A stretch of DNA of 64,000 nt. Source: Toxorhynchites rutilus septentrionalis (lineage: Eukaryota > Arthropoda > Insecta > Diptera > Culicidae). Made by a program: the position numbers and the translations under genes. The notes below the pieces were generated by a model. That model was not told where the DNA came from. It did no database searches and saw only the letters and a list, made by a program, of their open reading frames with translations. Positions 47,772 through 59,914 of the stretch are shown here, piece after piece (position 1 is the stretch's first letter; each line of letters starts with the position of its first letter). Location of the stretch: the NCBI RefSeq assembly GCF_029784135.1, contig NC_073746.1, positions 290,733,089 to 290,797,088 of the forward strand, in the 5' to 3' direction.

Positions 47772-48948
47772 TTATTTTTTCGGTGGTCCTCGCAGTTCAT
47801 GCCAATAGCCAACAAAGTGTTCCCTCAAAGGCCAAATCCGCTGACTGCCGTAATACGCCCAGAACATTCCGAACACAGCTCCTCCCAAATGAGCCGCATG
47901 ATCGAAAATTTTCCACCCAAGTACCACTCCCGCCAAATCGATGCCCATGATTACTTTAATTGCCTGAAGTGAGAATTATGCGCATTTATATTTCGTTATA
48001 CAGCACGCAAACCCGATGATTACTTACAGCCCCTGCAGAGAACGTAAACATTGGCAAGAACACGATACTAAGCTGTGTGTCGGGGTATACAGTGCAAACA
48101 TAGGCCAGGATTGCCATTATTGCACCGGAAGCGCCCAGCGAGAGTCCAGGCTGAGCCATCACTGTTTTGAAGAGGTGACTAGCGAAGGATGCAATCACTC
48201 CAGCGCTCAGATAAAGCCCAAGAAACTGTTCTCTGCCTAGAGTGGCCACTGCAGCGTGGCTAAAGCTATGCAGAACGTACATGTTAGCGGCTATGTGAAA
48301 CAGCGAATAATGGCTGAAGGTCGAAAGAAACATTGGCCAACAGACGGCTTCTGCAAGAAAAATAAAAACATCAGAAAAAGGGACAAAATATCTTTACGTT
48401 CACGTACTCGCTGCCGGATTTGATGCGAAATATCTAATCATCATAGGTTGCAGTCGTGGCAATCTCCACAGGCCAAACACAATTACGTTTAAAGCACAGA
48501 TAGGTGCAAAAATCCGTTCTCCCGGAGTCAACCTATTCCACCAACTGTTGATATCTTTACGCCACAGATCCACTTCCTGCCTACTCGAATTCACCTTCTC
48601 CTTGAACCAGTTTAAGTTCAACTTACTCCGCAAAGCATTTATTGCTCTGGATCGAACCGTTTCGTACTCCCAGATGGTCACTCCAACGAAACTGCCCGTG
48701 CTGAAGGCAACCGTGAATACGACAGATCTCCAAAGCTTCGAGGGATCAATATAGCCCGAGTCAATGATTCCCTTCACATCACTGGGAACTATCGTCTGTC
48801 GGGGAGCGAATGACTCGCCTCGCGTGTTGCGTGTTTGACGCGTAAAACGAACTGTGTATGCTTGTCGGTTGAATTTAGATGGATTCAGGAACTGACTCCG
48901 GCAGCAAAACAGCGAGCGCGAGCTGAAGTAGTAAAACGTTTCGTACAT
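47772..48948 (-). CDS. Mitochondrial rhomboid protease PARL / rhomboid-7, three exons
   Basis: An intramembrane serine protease of the inner mitochondrial membrane, acting on PINK1-type and OPA1-type substrates in other animals. Exons: 48408-48948, 48028-48350, 47772-47963; introns of 57 and 64 bp with donors GTACGT and GTAAGT and acceptors TTGCAG and CTTCAG. Phases fit and the product is 351 residues, the same length I recall for Drosophila rho-7. The N terminus is Arg/Ser/aromatic-rich, as for a mitochondrial presequence; a helix at about 73-93 precedes the rhomboid core, as in PARL. Catalytic Ser255 in GASGA and His313 in DHAAHLGG are present, as is the [13 protein letters not shown] block (192-204). 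The start is the first ATG after an in-frame stop. No damage is seen. Confidence 0.95.
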
Positions 48949-49424
48949 TACGCCACCAATTAATTCTATTCGAAAGGCAAATTACCTCACTATTGTTGGA
49001 ATTTCTTGGAGATTCAACAGCAAGCGTAGTGCCATCGTTCAAGTTCTGATGGCTCGTATTCAATATTTTTGTAGGAATCTCATTTCATAGATTACTAACA
49101 TTAAATAAATACTGCAAAATAATATGTTTCACTCATCTGGTTGCACAAGCAAAAAATATGTTTACGAATGCTGAACTTGCTCAAAAGCAAGAATGATAAA
49201 TAGAAGGTGAGCCAACTTTCTGAATCACATCGCGGATGTAAAGGTATAATCACAATGTTTGACCGGAGGTCAAATATTTCATACTTTTTTACAGATAAAA
49301 TTCAGTTGAAACTCAATACAAATACTACTTTGTTCATCATTCTCCAACTATCAACAGCGGCATATAATATCAAACAACGAACATAGAAAAAAATTGGCCG
49401 GAATATTTAACGTGTATTAGGGTG
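48949..49424. other. 5' flank of the rhomboid gene
   Basis: Contains the probable promoter and 5' UTR, not resolved. Includes a fragment (GTTTGACCGGAGGTCAAATATTT near 49258) related to the MITE that follows. Confidence 0.4.
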
Positions 49425-49775
49425 CTCATACACTGTTTGACCGAAGCCAAATATTTGACTCTTTTTGACAGATAAAATTTGGTCAACGTGTACTGATCAA
49501 ATATATTCTACACAAAACACGTCAAGCAAATATTCAATTATTGGATGTCTAAAATATTTTTTCAGTCTGTTCTTCGAACCTGTCGGTACATGATTAGGTT
49601 ACTTTGAATATTTCAGCCGATTTTTGCCATGTTCGGTGTTTGACATTGTTTACCACTGTTGAAAATTGAAGAGTGGCAAACAAAATAGTGTTTGTACAAA
49701 TATCAAATCAAACCTTATCTGTCAAAAAATATCAAATATTTGACCTCCGGGCAAACAGTGTACGGCCACCTTTAG
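49425..49775. mobile_element. Foldback MITE with CACTGTTTGACC-type ends
   Basis: The left end GTGCTCATACACTGTTTGAC and the inverted right end GTGGCCGTACACTGTTTGCC match over about 50 bp (continuing into CAAATATTTGA and TGACAGATAA). Extra fragments of the same family lie on both sides (49258-49320 and 49840-49920), so several copies are nested or adjacent. Boundaries approximate; TTA-like flanks are ambiguous. Confidence 0.65.
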
Positions 49776-50055
49776 CACATGGCTTGTGGAACAGGACCAA
49801 AAGTAGTTTAAGCAAACTAAATATTTGCTTGTCGTGTTTTGTGTCAAATTCATTTGATCAATGCCATAAGTACACGTTGATGATAATTTATCTGTCAAAA
49901 AGTGTCAAACAGTGTAGATAATTCGTTTACGAATAGCTACACAATACACGAAATACAAGTTATACTCAAGTGAGCTCTTATTAATTATGATTAAAAGCTC
50001 TATTAGGACTGCTGCAGACGGTTCGTCTTTTCTCCGTGCAGAACATATATGTATC

Positions 50056-50450
50056 GACATAGGACTATGTCTTTGATTTCTATATAGGGGGTCACTCTAC
50101 GAAAAATGTAACGATTCATTGAGAGTTTTCAAACCCATATTACTCAAAATCGTTATTGCGATATATGTTGTGTCGCCATTAGACAGGAAATTTATCCAGC
50201 AATTTTTTTGCACAAAACATTGTAAGCGTATAAGAAAACGAAACTTTTGACAACCCCTCGATTTTGCCAGTATGTACCAGCCCTAATTTGTACACACCTC
50301 TGTATGTCAGATTTCTCTGCTCAACAGAACCATTTTGTCAGTCTCAAAACACGATTAAAAGAGAAAAGATTGAAATAAACGAAAGACAGTATAATTATAT
50401 TATTCCAGAATTGAGTCTTCAACATGAACATTAGTAAAAAAAAAGTTAAC
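50056..50450. mobile_element. Isolated terminus of the hairpin-ended family
   Basis: GACATAGGACTATGTC (50056-50071) is the palindrome of element H with C-to-T style changes, followed by CTTTGATTTCTATATAGGGG as at 58083. The other end was not found, so this is an old fragment. Confidence 0.55.
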
Positions 50451-50599
50451 AATTTGACGATTAAAATGGGTATGTGTTCTTTTGATTGCACTAACAACTC
50501 GCATTCCTCGACGATGCAACGAGCAATCTTTTAGCTTACATTCGGGCGTTAGATCGCAATGTGATTGAATTTTCAGATAATATGGATCCTATTTTCGTA

Positions 50600-51600
50600 A
50601 TTATTGACTGTAGTCGTTTTTTAATGGCTTTGGACTAGGGGCGCTATGTTTTTTTATATTTTATCTTGAAAGCTGAGAACTTTTTACATAAAATATCTCG
50701 ATATCAGAGATGCTATTTTTTTCGTTTTTGAAATATGATTTTTCAAAACTAATCGATGGTTCGAAAAACAATTTTTCAAAAAAGTCATAACTTTTGAACT
50801 ATTGAACCGATTCATATCATCGACATATCAAATTGAAGCTTACGAGTTTTTTTTTCTTTGAAAAAATATAACTTTTGCGAAATAAATGAATTCTTGTTTT
50901 TGTAATTATTGATTGAGTTATTTTTTCATAGTTTCCTCGGTTAAAGATAGGAGCGCTATATTTTTTTATATTTTTTATGGAAAGCTGGGGTTTATTTACC
51001 TAACATATCTCGATATCAGAGATGCTATAATTATCGTTTTCAAGTTATAATTTTGTAAATTTAACATGTTTTAAGTCTTCGATCAATATTCATATGTGAC
51101 TAAACTAGACCTATGCTACTAGAATCCTTCCCGCAAGTGTGACGTTTTTTTCAAATTTTGCTTATTGGCTTCAATTTAATATATCGATCATCTAAATCGG
51201 TTCAGTTGTTCAAATGTTATGATTTTTTGCAGAAAGTTATTTTTGGACAAAGGGGGAAAAATGATTTTTCGAACCACCGGATAACTTTGAAATATCATAT
51301 CTAAAACACGAAAAAATATCATCTCTGATATCAAGATATGTTATGTAAATAAATTCCTCAGCTTTCAAGAAAAAATATAAAAATATAGCGCCCTCTAGTC
51401 CAAAGTCATAAAAAAAACACTACAATTAATAATTACTGAAATCTAATTATTTTTTTCACAAGTTACATATTTTTTAATAAAAGGCTAAGTCATTAGTTTC
51501 AATTTTATATGTCGATCATCTAAATCGGTTTAGTGATTCAATAGTTATTAATTTTCATTTATCATTTTTGGGAAAAAGTGGAAAAAATTTATTTTTTGGA
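50600..51600. repeat. Diverged inverted and direct repeats
   Basis: TATATTTTATCTTGAAAGCTG with ATATCTCGATATCAGAGATG occurs at about 50658-50715 and again at about 50955-51025, and in inverted form at about 51300-51410 (CATCTCTGATATC, then CAGCTTTCAAGAAAAAATAT, then GCGCCCTCTAGTCCAAAG). The outer ends GGACTAGGGGCGC and GCGCCCTCTAGTCC are inverted. Related to 14180-14480. Confidence 0.7.
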
Positions 51601-51829
51601 CCACTTAATAACTTATGTGTTGTAAGTGTGTTTAAATGTTTCAACGATCTACACATACATACATACACATACATACGCCTTGTTAATTTTTATGAAAATC
51701 AGTATTTCTTCGTTGATATATTGGACATCCACCAAGGCTTGCGGTTTTGTCGTTGATGAAATTTATAAGAAAATGCTGTGTATATTTTCCATCCGCCATG
51801 CAAGGCTATACAAGTTTTAGATCACCACA

Positions 51830-52490
51830 CGGCCATGAACCATGTCTGTGGTAACAATATCGAACAGTATCCCATATTTCGTCATAAGCAGACCCGAAAG
51901 CAAATGTAAGTTGTTGGAAATAGAATGAAAATGTTTATTCGATGTTGTTTAAATACTTAAAAGACATAGTCCTGACCCTAACTTAACTATTTTTCTATAA
52001 ATCTCCTTGCATTTCAGTAAAACAATCTCATCCAGAACAGAAAATAATTATCAGAGACAATTTTCGTTCAATATTTTTCCCTACCTGCAGAGAATGCCAT
52101 TTTTCATTATTTGTGAATGATCGTATCTTCTTTTTCGTCTGCAATGATGTCAGGGCAAAAGTACTTATGTGTATGAGTTCCAAACTTCATACACACCAGA
52201 TGGGCCAACCAGAAAAACTGCCAGGCCGCAGGTTGAGTATCGCTGGTCTAACGTCATGTGTATTGATATAAACTAAATATAATAACTTTTCTGTATTAAA
52301 ACTATGGAAAAATGTCATATGGTGAGTCGAATATCTTTGATGTGATGAATAGAGCCTCTTATTTTTCAAAAATCTGTGAAATATTGTTATATCCAAAAAG
52401 TCTACAACAAAAATAAAATGTGTTTTACAGATATGTCTGTAAATTTACAAACATATTTGTAAATCTGGCATCTCTGGTGGTCTGAGAATT
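51830..52490. repeat. Diverged relative of the CCTTACACG-ended element
   Basis: Blocks AATAGAATGAAAATG, GACATAGTCCTGACCCTAACTT, CAGAGACAATTTTCGT, CCTACCTGCAGA and TAAATCTGGCATCTCTGG align in order with the copies at 33637 and 39178 but are much diverged and partly deleted. Confidence 0.5.
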
Positions 52491-52894
52491 TATTGCAAGA
52501 AATCGCTTGAAAACATGCATGAATTTGCTTGAAAATGAAGTGGATTGAGTCCGCACCACTTAGTTTTAGGGGATTTTGACCTGTAATTGGACATTGGCGA
52601 TGAGAGTGATACAGTGTTGGAGTCTGGTGACGACTTTCAATGTGGGGCCATAATTAGGGCTCTGAACTCGATGTTTACAAAAATGTCCAATGAGCCGGCT
52701 CGCAGACCGGAGCAATGAGCAACTAGCATACTGCAATATTCCAAATGCAACAGGCAACATATTTTGTTGTGCTTCGTATACCAAAGCAATAAAAACGCCT
52801 GACATTATGCAAGCAACCTGCCTAATGAACGAAATTTGTCAAATTATGGGCGATAAGTTGCTCTTCAACCGACACGTTGTGTTGCTAGCAATAT

Positions 52895-53850
52895 CCCAGC
52901 AAACATTAAATCGCATAACAAGCGTATATATAACATCATATGCCCTACAATTTGGTTGGCATATTATGCGCTTAACTGGCATATGCATGCAAAAGTGGAG
53001 GCCATATACATACATGGCAAATGTTTACCGAATTTGTTTGGATGAATATGCAATTTTGACCGGCTATAATAGTGATTATGTTGGAATTGAATTGCGATCT
53101 AATATGAATATATTCATGAATTGTCAAAGCACGAAATACGACTTTTACCATACTCATATACGATTGATTACAGACATAGAAAAAAAAACCAATGGCGCAA
53201 AATATTTTCGAGAAATGTTTATCACGAATCGCCATTTTTATATATGAGTATTTATGTTCGTAGAAATAATAATTGATTGATTGACTTAAGTTTGGAGTGG
53301 AATATGAATGTTTAAAATGACACAGATTGATGTTTGGTGAAAACTGCTCCGATGTGGGTTCGAACTCCGGTCGTCTGGATTATCATCCACCAGCTATCTC
53401 GCGCGGCTATCTGAAATTTAATTCAACAGCGGTTAAAATTTTCAAGTGCATCAGCATTTCATTGACATTTCAATATGATGTAATATGTTCTTTATTAGGA
53501 TCTAATATGATTACTGTTTCATGATTTTCTTCAGCATGCAACACGATTTACTACAGTACTGAATCGATTAAAATTATACGCTTATACGACACATAAACTG
53601 CATCAGCGTAATATACGCATATGATGCGGATTAAATATATTTTACGACAATATACATCATAAAATTGATGTTTATTATACCGAATTGCGACTTAATTTGA
53701 TCATGGTATATAAAATCGAGTTTTTACATTTTATGCGATTTCAAATATACACGATACATACTTTGATAGATATTATATCCGATTCTGATTTATTCGGATT
53801 TCTTGTAAGACTTGGCACGTGCAAAATTATACGATTTAATGTTTGCTGGG
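52895..53850. mobile_element. MITE with CCCAGCAAACATTAAATCG termini
   Basis: The terminus CCCAGCAAACATTAAATCG at 52895 and its exact inverse CGATTTAATGTTTGCTGGG at 53832-53850, with AT next to each end (52893-52894, 53851-53852). GTGTTGCT occurs close outside both ends, so the exact target duplication is ambiguous. The interior is AT-rich with many ATATGC motifs. The 185-codon open frame at 52690-53247 crosses the left terminus and is not a gene. Confidence 0.75.
53330..53415 (-). repeat. Possible tRNA-derived remnant
   Basis: On the minus strand GATAGCTGGTGG (A-box-like) is followed by TAATCCAGACGACCGG and GAGTTCGAACCC (B-box-like). This resembles the 5' part of a tRNA or tRNA-SINE but lacks a closed acceptor stem. 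Confidence 0.35.
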
Positions 53851-54060
53851 ATGTGTTGCTCTACAAAGGTGATAGCCAATGGGAAAACCCCATTGGCGAT
53901 CATATTGCTTATTGCATATTGATAGTTGTTAGTTGCTTGTTGCTCTGGTGTGCCAGCCGCCTAAGAGGTAAAAATGTCCAATCAAACGTGTCGCATTACA
54001 GGTTTGTCCAATTAGCAAAATGTCGCATTAAATGTAAATTACTTTACTTGCTGTGTAGTG

Positions 54061-54821
54061 TAAAAAAAGTTTCCTTCTTTTCATCGTAGAGAATCCCCTC
54101 AACCCACATAAACCTATCCAACGAGTAAACATTGAGCCATGACCAGCTGATGCAAACTGTCAGACTCACGCCCGAATTATCATCTCCTTCACATCAAAAG
54201 CAATTTTCTTTTCATTTGCTGTCCGTCAGTCTGTCGTGCGTGTGTTCACTCTAGTGCGATTTATTGAATTCTTGTTTCTCACATATGATTTATATTCCTA
54301 CGCTACTGCTATCACACGAATTGACAATCTCTGAAGATGTTTTCGTTTTGTTCATTCAGACGCATAATTTCATCTCCTTTCGTTTTGAACAAATGAGAAA
54401 CCTTGGCCGTGTGTGACGTTGGCGTTTCGTCGAATGGTGAAGCGATGGAAAGTTTCCTTGTGTGAAAATTATCTCAAAATCTCGAGTTGAGAAGTGTGAT
54501 ATGAATTTTCTAGCCTCTGACCTCGAATTCGACGTCTGATATGCTGTTCGCCGTGTCGTTCGTTTTTGCCAATATTTGCTCAATTTATCACTTAACGTCG
54601 GGTAGACGGTTGTGAAGAGAGTGCTGAGAAGGAAGAACACGGATTCAGTCTGCAAAAAAGATCTGGAAAAATAAGATTCATCTTGTGGGAGCAACATGTA
54701 ATTGTGCAAAGGAAGAGGTTGATACGCGGGGAGTCAAATAAAAGAAGATTGACTGTGGGTGATTGCGACTCGGAGTGTAGCATTCCCGGCAGACAGAGTT
54801 GATGTGAAGTGCACTTTGAGA
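54061..54821 (+). promoter_or_regulatory. Probable promoter and 5' UTR of the following exon
   Basis: GTCCGTCAGTCTGTCGTGCG contains an arthropod initiator-like TCAGTC with A at 54228. No TATA lies upstream and the downstream element match is weak. If transcription starts there, the leader is about 590 bases with several upstream ATGs, including a minimal ATGTGA (54802-54807) that lies 14 bases before the main start. Confidence 0.35.
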
Positions 54822-55306
54822 ATGTCCCAACCGAATCATTTTCAGCCCTGGAAGCAAAATCGTTCTATCGGAATACCCTCGATTGCTTCGGCCAATAACA
54901 ACAATGGTTACGGAAATCTACCGGCGGCTGCCCATCAGCAATCAATCCAGTTGCAGCAAGTTGTGTTGAGCCGTGTCCCCACTGGTGGAACGATGGGCAT
55001 TCAACCACTGGTGGAACAATCTTCAATAGCTTCTTCTACGACTTCGGGAATTTCGTCGTCCAATGGTTCGGCATCATCATCAGTCAGCAGCAGTGCTCTA
55101 AACGATTTTCTCTCCCAGTTGGGTGCGAATCGGTTGATGCTGGGTAAACTTGGCGCAAGTTATGGATTAACGAATCTTTCCTCCGGAACGGGGCTGGATC
55201 AGGACCAGCCTCATCAGGCCGGACAGCAGCAATTTCCGATTGATGATTGTGCTAGTGACAAGGAGCGCGAGCTCCGAATTCATCAAATGTTCGAGAACGC
55301 AATTGG
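54822..55306 (+). CDS. First coding exon of an unrecognised Ser/Gln-rich protein (partial)
   Basis: From ATG 54822 the frame gives 161 residues plus two bases and then the donor GG|GTGAGT (55307). I place the start at MSQPNHFQPW rather than at the GTG upstream. Composition changes along the chain: NNNN and AAA with Gln (24-46), a Ser/Thr/Gly tract (68-92), a more ordered ALNDFLSQLGANRLMLGKLG segment (92-111), and a charged SDKERELRIHQMFENAIG end. Codon use and lack of AT bias mark it as coding. I do not recognise the family; the sequence suggests a disordered regulatory protein. No matching acceptor exon was found in the rest of the window, so the intron probably exceeds 8 kb. Confidence 0.8.
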
Positions 55307-57037
55307 GTGAGTTCTAAATGAACGCACGATACGATAAAACCAAGATTACAGTTACCGTCAGACAGCGTTGCTTCGTACATGAGTGTGGTATGGATGGCAA
55401 ATAGCGTGTGCTGCGTAAAACAAGAAGCTACGATCGTACATTTTAATTGCGTAGAGAAAGAACATACGTTTTTAAATTGGTTTGGAAAAATTGACAAACG
55501 GACAATATTTCTTCATGCTTTATTTGAAAATAAATAAGTGGGGCTATTCTTTTCGCATGAAAGTATTTAACATCGTGCGCAATATGTGATAAATACAAAT
55601 TGAGAGTCATCTTTCTGAAACCGCTTTGCAGCCAACTTCAATGTTTACTTCTTTTGTTTGTAAACATCAGTATGCTCCTGTATCGTGAACTATGTTCGTA
55701 CGAATATTTTCAAATAGATCAAACTAAAGGTCGCAGTGGTACAAGACTCCTTCAGAAGATATTTTCAAATGAAGTAGGGGAAGGTTGCCCTAATCGGACC
55801 GGTGGACCTGTACCGAACACCCCTAGGAATGGTGCTACCTGTCGAATTTTTAGTAGTGCCAAATGAAAGATGCCACTACGCTGACAATTTGGTTGTATGG
55901 TGATCTATTTTCTGCCCGCTTCATTCTAACGTTTTAGCGCCTTTTTGTGTTTTCGATGCTTAGGAGAAAATATGGGCGAGTTATATATTCTTCAATTTGC
56001 GAACAAATCCCAATTTACTATAATTCATGTGTTGTGATAGATTACGTTCTTCTTTTCAAGTCGTATGGCATGAAGCCTTGTCCATTTCATCAAATTATCG
56101 TGGACTTCTACCATTTTACATCTTCATTTTTATTACTTTTCTTTCTTAAGTTATTGTACTACTACTAGTTTATTGTACATATTCGCTTGATTTGATGATT
56201 TTCAGGCAAATAGTTTTGATTTTGGCATGTTAGTTGAACGCATATTATTCAAACGACGTTATCGCAGCAAATTGTTATCAAAATGTCAAACGGTATACGT
56301 AGAAGTTCAGTGAGCTGAAAACATGAAGGAATATCTCTCAATGCAGTGCATAACCGAACCTAGTCATCCCCGATAATCGTTCGATTAATCGATTAATCGA
56401 ATATTTCCTACAGAAATCGAATAAAAATGGAACGAGTACTGCGCAACCAATAATCGAAGCGAACGAATAATTTACGTCAATTAAGCGATCCCAAACCCAA
56501 AGAAAAAAAAGTACGACCGCTGCACTTTTATCCTGAAATTCAATAATTATCTTTGAAACTCCCCTAAACACGTAAAAATAGCTCAATGCCGTCAACGCGA
56601 ATTGACCTTCGTTTACAAGTTTGGGAAGTCGTAAAAGATAATAATTGATTTTAAGGCGGATTGAACACTTTTTTTTATTCCAGATGGCTTCCTTGCAAAT
56701 GGGAGTCTGTCGCGGGCAGTCGTCGAGTAAAGACCTGTTTCTCGTACTCTTAGTTATTAGTGGTTTAGTGATCTAAAAGTGCTGTTTCGAAACCACTCCG
56801 AAATAGTTTTCCGCCAAATAATAGTACTTCATTCAATAATTCTATAAATTGTGAATGTGTGAATTATAATGTGTACATATCGGATTTGCGCTGGCGGTGA
56901 AAAAATAATTGTCCAATATTGTTCAGTATAAATGTGTTTTTTTTTCACTATGTTGGATGAGAGCTGATTTATATGTGTGTACATTAGAAAAGTACAGTGA
57001 CAGAAGCGCAACTATCTTTTTTTTTTCTTCGTTTATT
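55307..57037 (+). other. Start of a long intron; no other gene seen
   Basis: Follows the donor at 55307. The frames at 55600-55866 and 55947-56168 have no recognised domain. AATCGATTAATCGATTAATCG near 56388-56396 is a short palindromic tract. Otherwise AT-rich. Confidence 0.45.
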
Positions 57038-57294
57038 GACGTGGGACTACGTCTAACCGGAATATATGGAGGGTAAAATGAAAACCTAAACACAGAACAT
57101 GCAGGAAAAAATGAAAGATTTCGAATGCTTATAGCTCGAACATTTCGTACTGGATAAGAGATGTTTGCATCACTTGATAGGGAATATTTCTACGCATCTA
57201 TCGCAACTAACAAAATGTTGTTTTACATTAGATAAACAATTGAATAACTGTAAAATATTAGGCGTTATCTAAACGCCCTAACTGCCTCGTTTTG

Positions 57295-57900
57295 ATTGGC
57301 CCGATTTACGGTTTCCCTAACACAGCCATCAAAACCAAGCAGCCTTGGGGAAATCGGCATTGCAAATACATGAAAGTAGGGGGACTTTTGTTCTCATCGA
57401 AAAATGTTCCCTAACACAGACTTTAAAACCAAGCAGCGAAATCGGCATTGCATGCACACGAAAGAGCCTAGAGGCGAGTGAACTGAGAAGTTTAAACCCT
57501 CTTAAAGCCAAAAAGAAGAAAAAGAACACACGAAAGTAGGGGGAGCTTTTGTTCCCACCGAAATGTGTTCCCTAATAGAGATTTCTAAACCAAGGTGCCT
57601 GGAGAAATCGGTATTTCAAATTCATGCAAGTCGGGGGTATTTTTGTTCCGACTGGAATGTGTTTCCCTAACACAGACTTCAAATCCATGAAGCGTGGGGA
57701 AATCGGCATTGCGAATTCATACAAATCGGGGGTATTTTTGTTCCGATTGAAATGTGTTTCCCTAACACAGACTTCAAAACCGAGGTTTCTGGGGAAATCG
57801 GCTCTGCACATAAATGCAAACTGCGAGTACTTTTGTCCTCGCTTGCCTTGGTGCAGAGTGGAATATGTCTGTCCTAACATGATCTTCTAAACTTAGGAAC
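57295..57900. repeat. 96-bp repeat array in composite F
   Basis: Near-identical to the array at 44285-44890, with the same unit boundaries and about eight single-base differences by eye. Confidence 0.85.
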
Positions 57901-58317
57901 CTGGGAAAATCGTGCAGCCACTAGAAGCGAATGACATATATTTTACACATATATTTTGTTCTAGTCATCATACCAAACGTAAAAGGTCCGTCATTAAATT
58001 TACTTGTAACGAAGAACAATCAATCACAACAAATGAATTGACTTTACACGGCATTTGTTCATTTTTGACGTAGGACTACGTCTTTCATTTCTATACCGGG
58101 GTGTAAAACCAAAGTTTCGAGAACGAAAGCGTTACGCCGGAGACCGAGATTTTGAGCGTTAATAGCTCTTAAACAACTGAACGAAATGGTATGATAAACA
58201 CTTCATTTGAAAGATAAAATGTCTACGCGTCATATACTTGTTACTTTTTGATCCAAAAACTTGTTTCAATAGTCTTAAAATTGCTTTCAAAACATGCTAT
58301 TGAAATCAAAAATCGGT

Positions 58318-58353
58318 ATATAAGCGAGCGCCGCTCGTAAACCCACTCAGTTA
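58318..58353 (+). promoter_or_regulatory. TATA box plus initiator inside element H
   Basis: TATATAAG at 58318-58325 and CTCAGTT with A at 58350 are 32 bases apart, the canonical TATA-to-start spacing. It lies about 250 bp inside the end of element H. No downstream reading frame of note is seen. Confidence 0.45.
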
Positions 58354-59267
58354 TGATTGAACAGCGATTGGAGCATGTTGTCGCTGTTGTTGGGAAGCTA
58401 ATTTCGTTTATCATGAAAGCGCTGATGAACGGTGTCACCAAGAGCCTGTTTGTGCACCTAAGGCCAAAAGGGAATCCATCAGGAGGAGAGTGATGCCACG
58501 GTTCCGCTTGAAACATCGAAGCAGCCGCCACACACACACACACATACACGCGCGGAATTCTCGTTGCTATCATCGTTGCTGAAAAATAATCTGCCAGTTC
58601 CCCTGGGAATTGAAAAATACATTAATGCGAAATAGTTTATTTTAATGTTTTCTATCCATATAACACTGTGACCAAATACATTTGGTTTTGTTATTTTTCA
58701 ATAAATCGCAATTAACAGGAAAGCTTCTGAATATTTTTTTCCCCATCAGTGGAAATTTTCGTATCCAATATTGGATGCATAACATGAAAAACGGAAAATG
58801 TTTCACAACGCGAAAATCAAGTCATTTTCGAGCGATTATTTGCTTTCTACTCATACAATGCTGCGACCAAATACATTTCGTTTTGGATTTTTTCAATCAA
58901 GTGCGATCAACGTAAGACCACGTCTTTCGGCAATTTATTAGAGGTGCAATGAATCTTTAGGAATTCCCACTCTACGCGCACTGGCAAACAATGTTTACTC
59001 AACAATTTCTCAAACTAGAAATGGGTGTTGTGAGAAAGGATTAGCGAACGCGAAAACGACAAACGGGAGAAAGATACGTTTGGAGGTTGAAGGAAATTGG
59101 CAGAAAACTTCTTCATTCTATCATTCAAATAATGTGATTCATACCACATCGTTTTGCCAGAAAGAGATTATCGGTAACGAATTATTTCGAAACCACGATT
59201 TTCGCTAAATGCTCCTTTCAGTTCGGCCTGTAAAAAACTTTTCTGTACTCTAATCCATCAAATTTGG

Positions 59268-59660
59268 AGCCCTGAAAAGGGCTGTTGATTATATGCTAAG
59301 CTAATATAGCACGCTCTCCTCGGATACGATGGGCCAGCTGGATGTCCTTGGGCATGATGTGACGCGTTTTGCATGGATAGCACACAAATTGGTATCTTCG
59401 AACAAGCCTCCTGCAGCGTCATAGCCGCGGAACTTTGGAAGCGCAAGTCGGTTTTGAAGTCCTGAGCAATTCCACGAACCAAATGCTGCAAAGGTAGCTT
59501 TCGGATCAGCAATTCGGTCGACTTTCGATAGCGATGAATTTCACGCAAAGTTCCCGGTCGATAGCGATGTGGCTTCTCCACCTATCCTGCTACTGGTGCG
59601 CTTATCCGAGCTGACTTCGTGTGCCTTACCACCGAATGACTAACGAGCTGTCTGCGAAAG
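59268..59660 (-). pseudogene. Histone H3 pseudogene, copy 1
   Basis: On the minus strand: [41 protein letters not shown], then, after a frameshift, [18 protein letters not shown] and [15 protein letters not shown] residues, as in the C-terminal two thirds of H3. The N-terminal part is badly reduced. The original stop is gone; AGCCCTTTTCAGGGCT (59268-59283, read on minus) is a perfect histone 3' stem-loop. A TATAAA lies upstream at 59730-59735. Head-to-head with copy 2. Confidence 0.88.
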
Positions 59661-59914
59661 ACTAACGAGCTCGAGTCCTCACGGTGCGAGAGTAGAATAA
59701 GAAATGAACGAAAGCAAAGGAAGTGTCATTTTATAAACCATAAAAGTATAGAATCTAAATCCCACCCTTATTATATTCGTGAGTATACAGTAAGCTTATA
59801 CAATAGAGAGGGTGGGGTTTACATTCGATTCTTTTATGTTTTATAAAATGACACTTCCCTTGCTTTCGTTCATTCCTTACTCTACTCTCGCACCGTGAGG
59901 ACTCGTTTCATCGG

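Noticed and set aside
48016..48240. Plus-strand frame across the rhomboid gene
   Set aside because: Shadow of the minus-strand exon, which has catalytic residues and correct splice sites.
52690..53247. 185-codon open frame on the plus strand
   Set aside because: It crosses the left terminus of the MITE at 52895, has no recognisable domain and reflects the element's repetitive composition.
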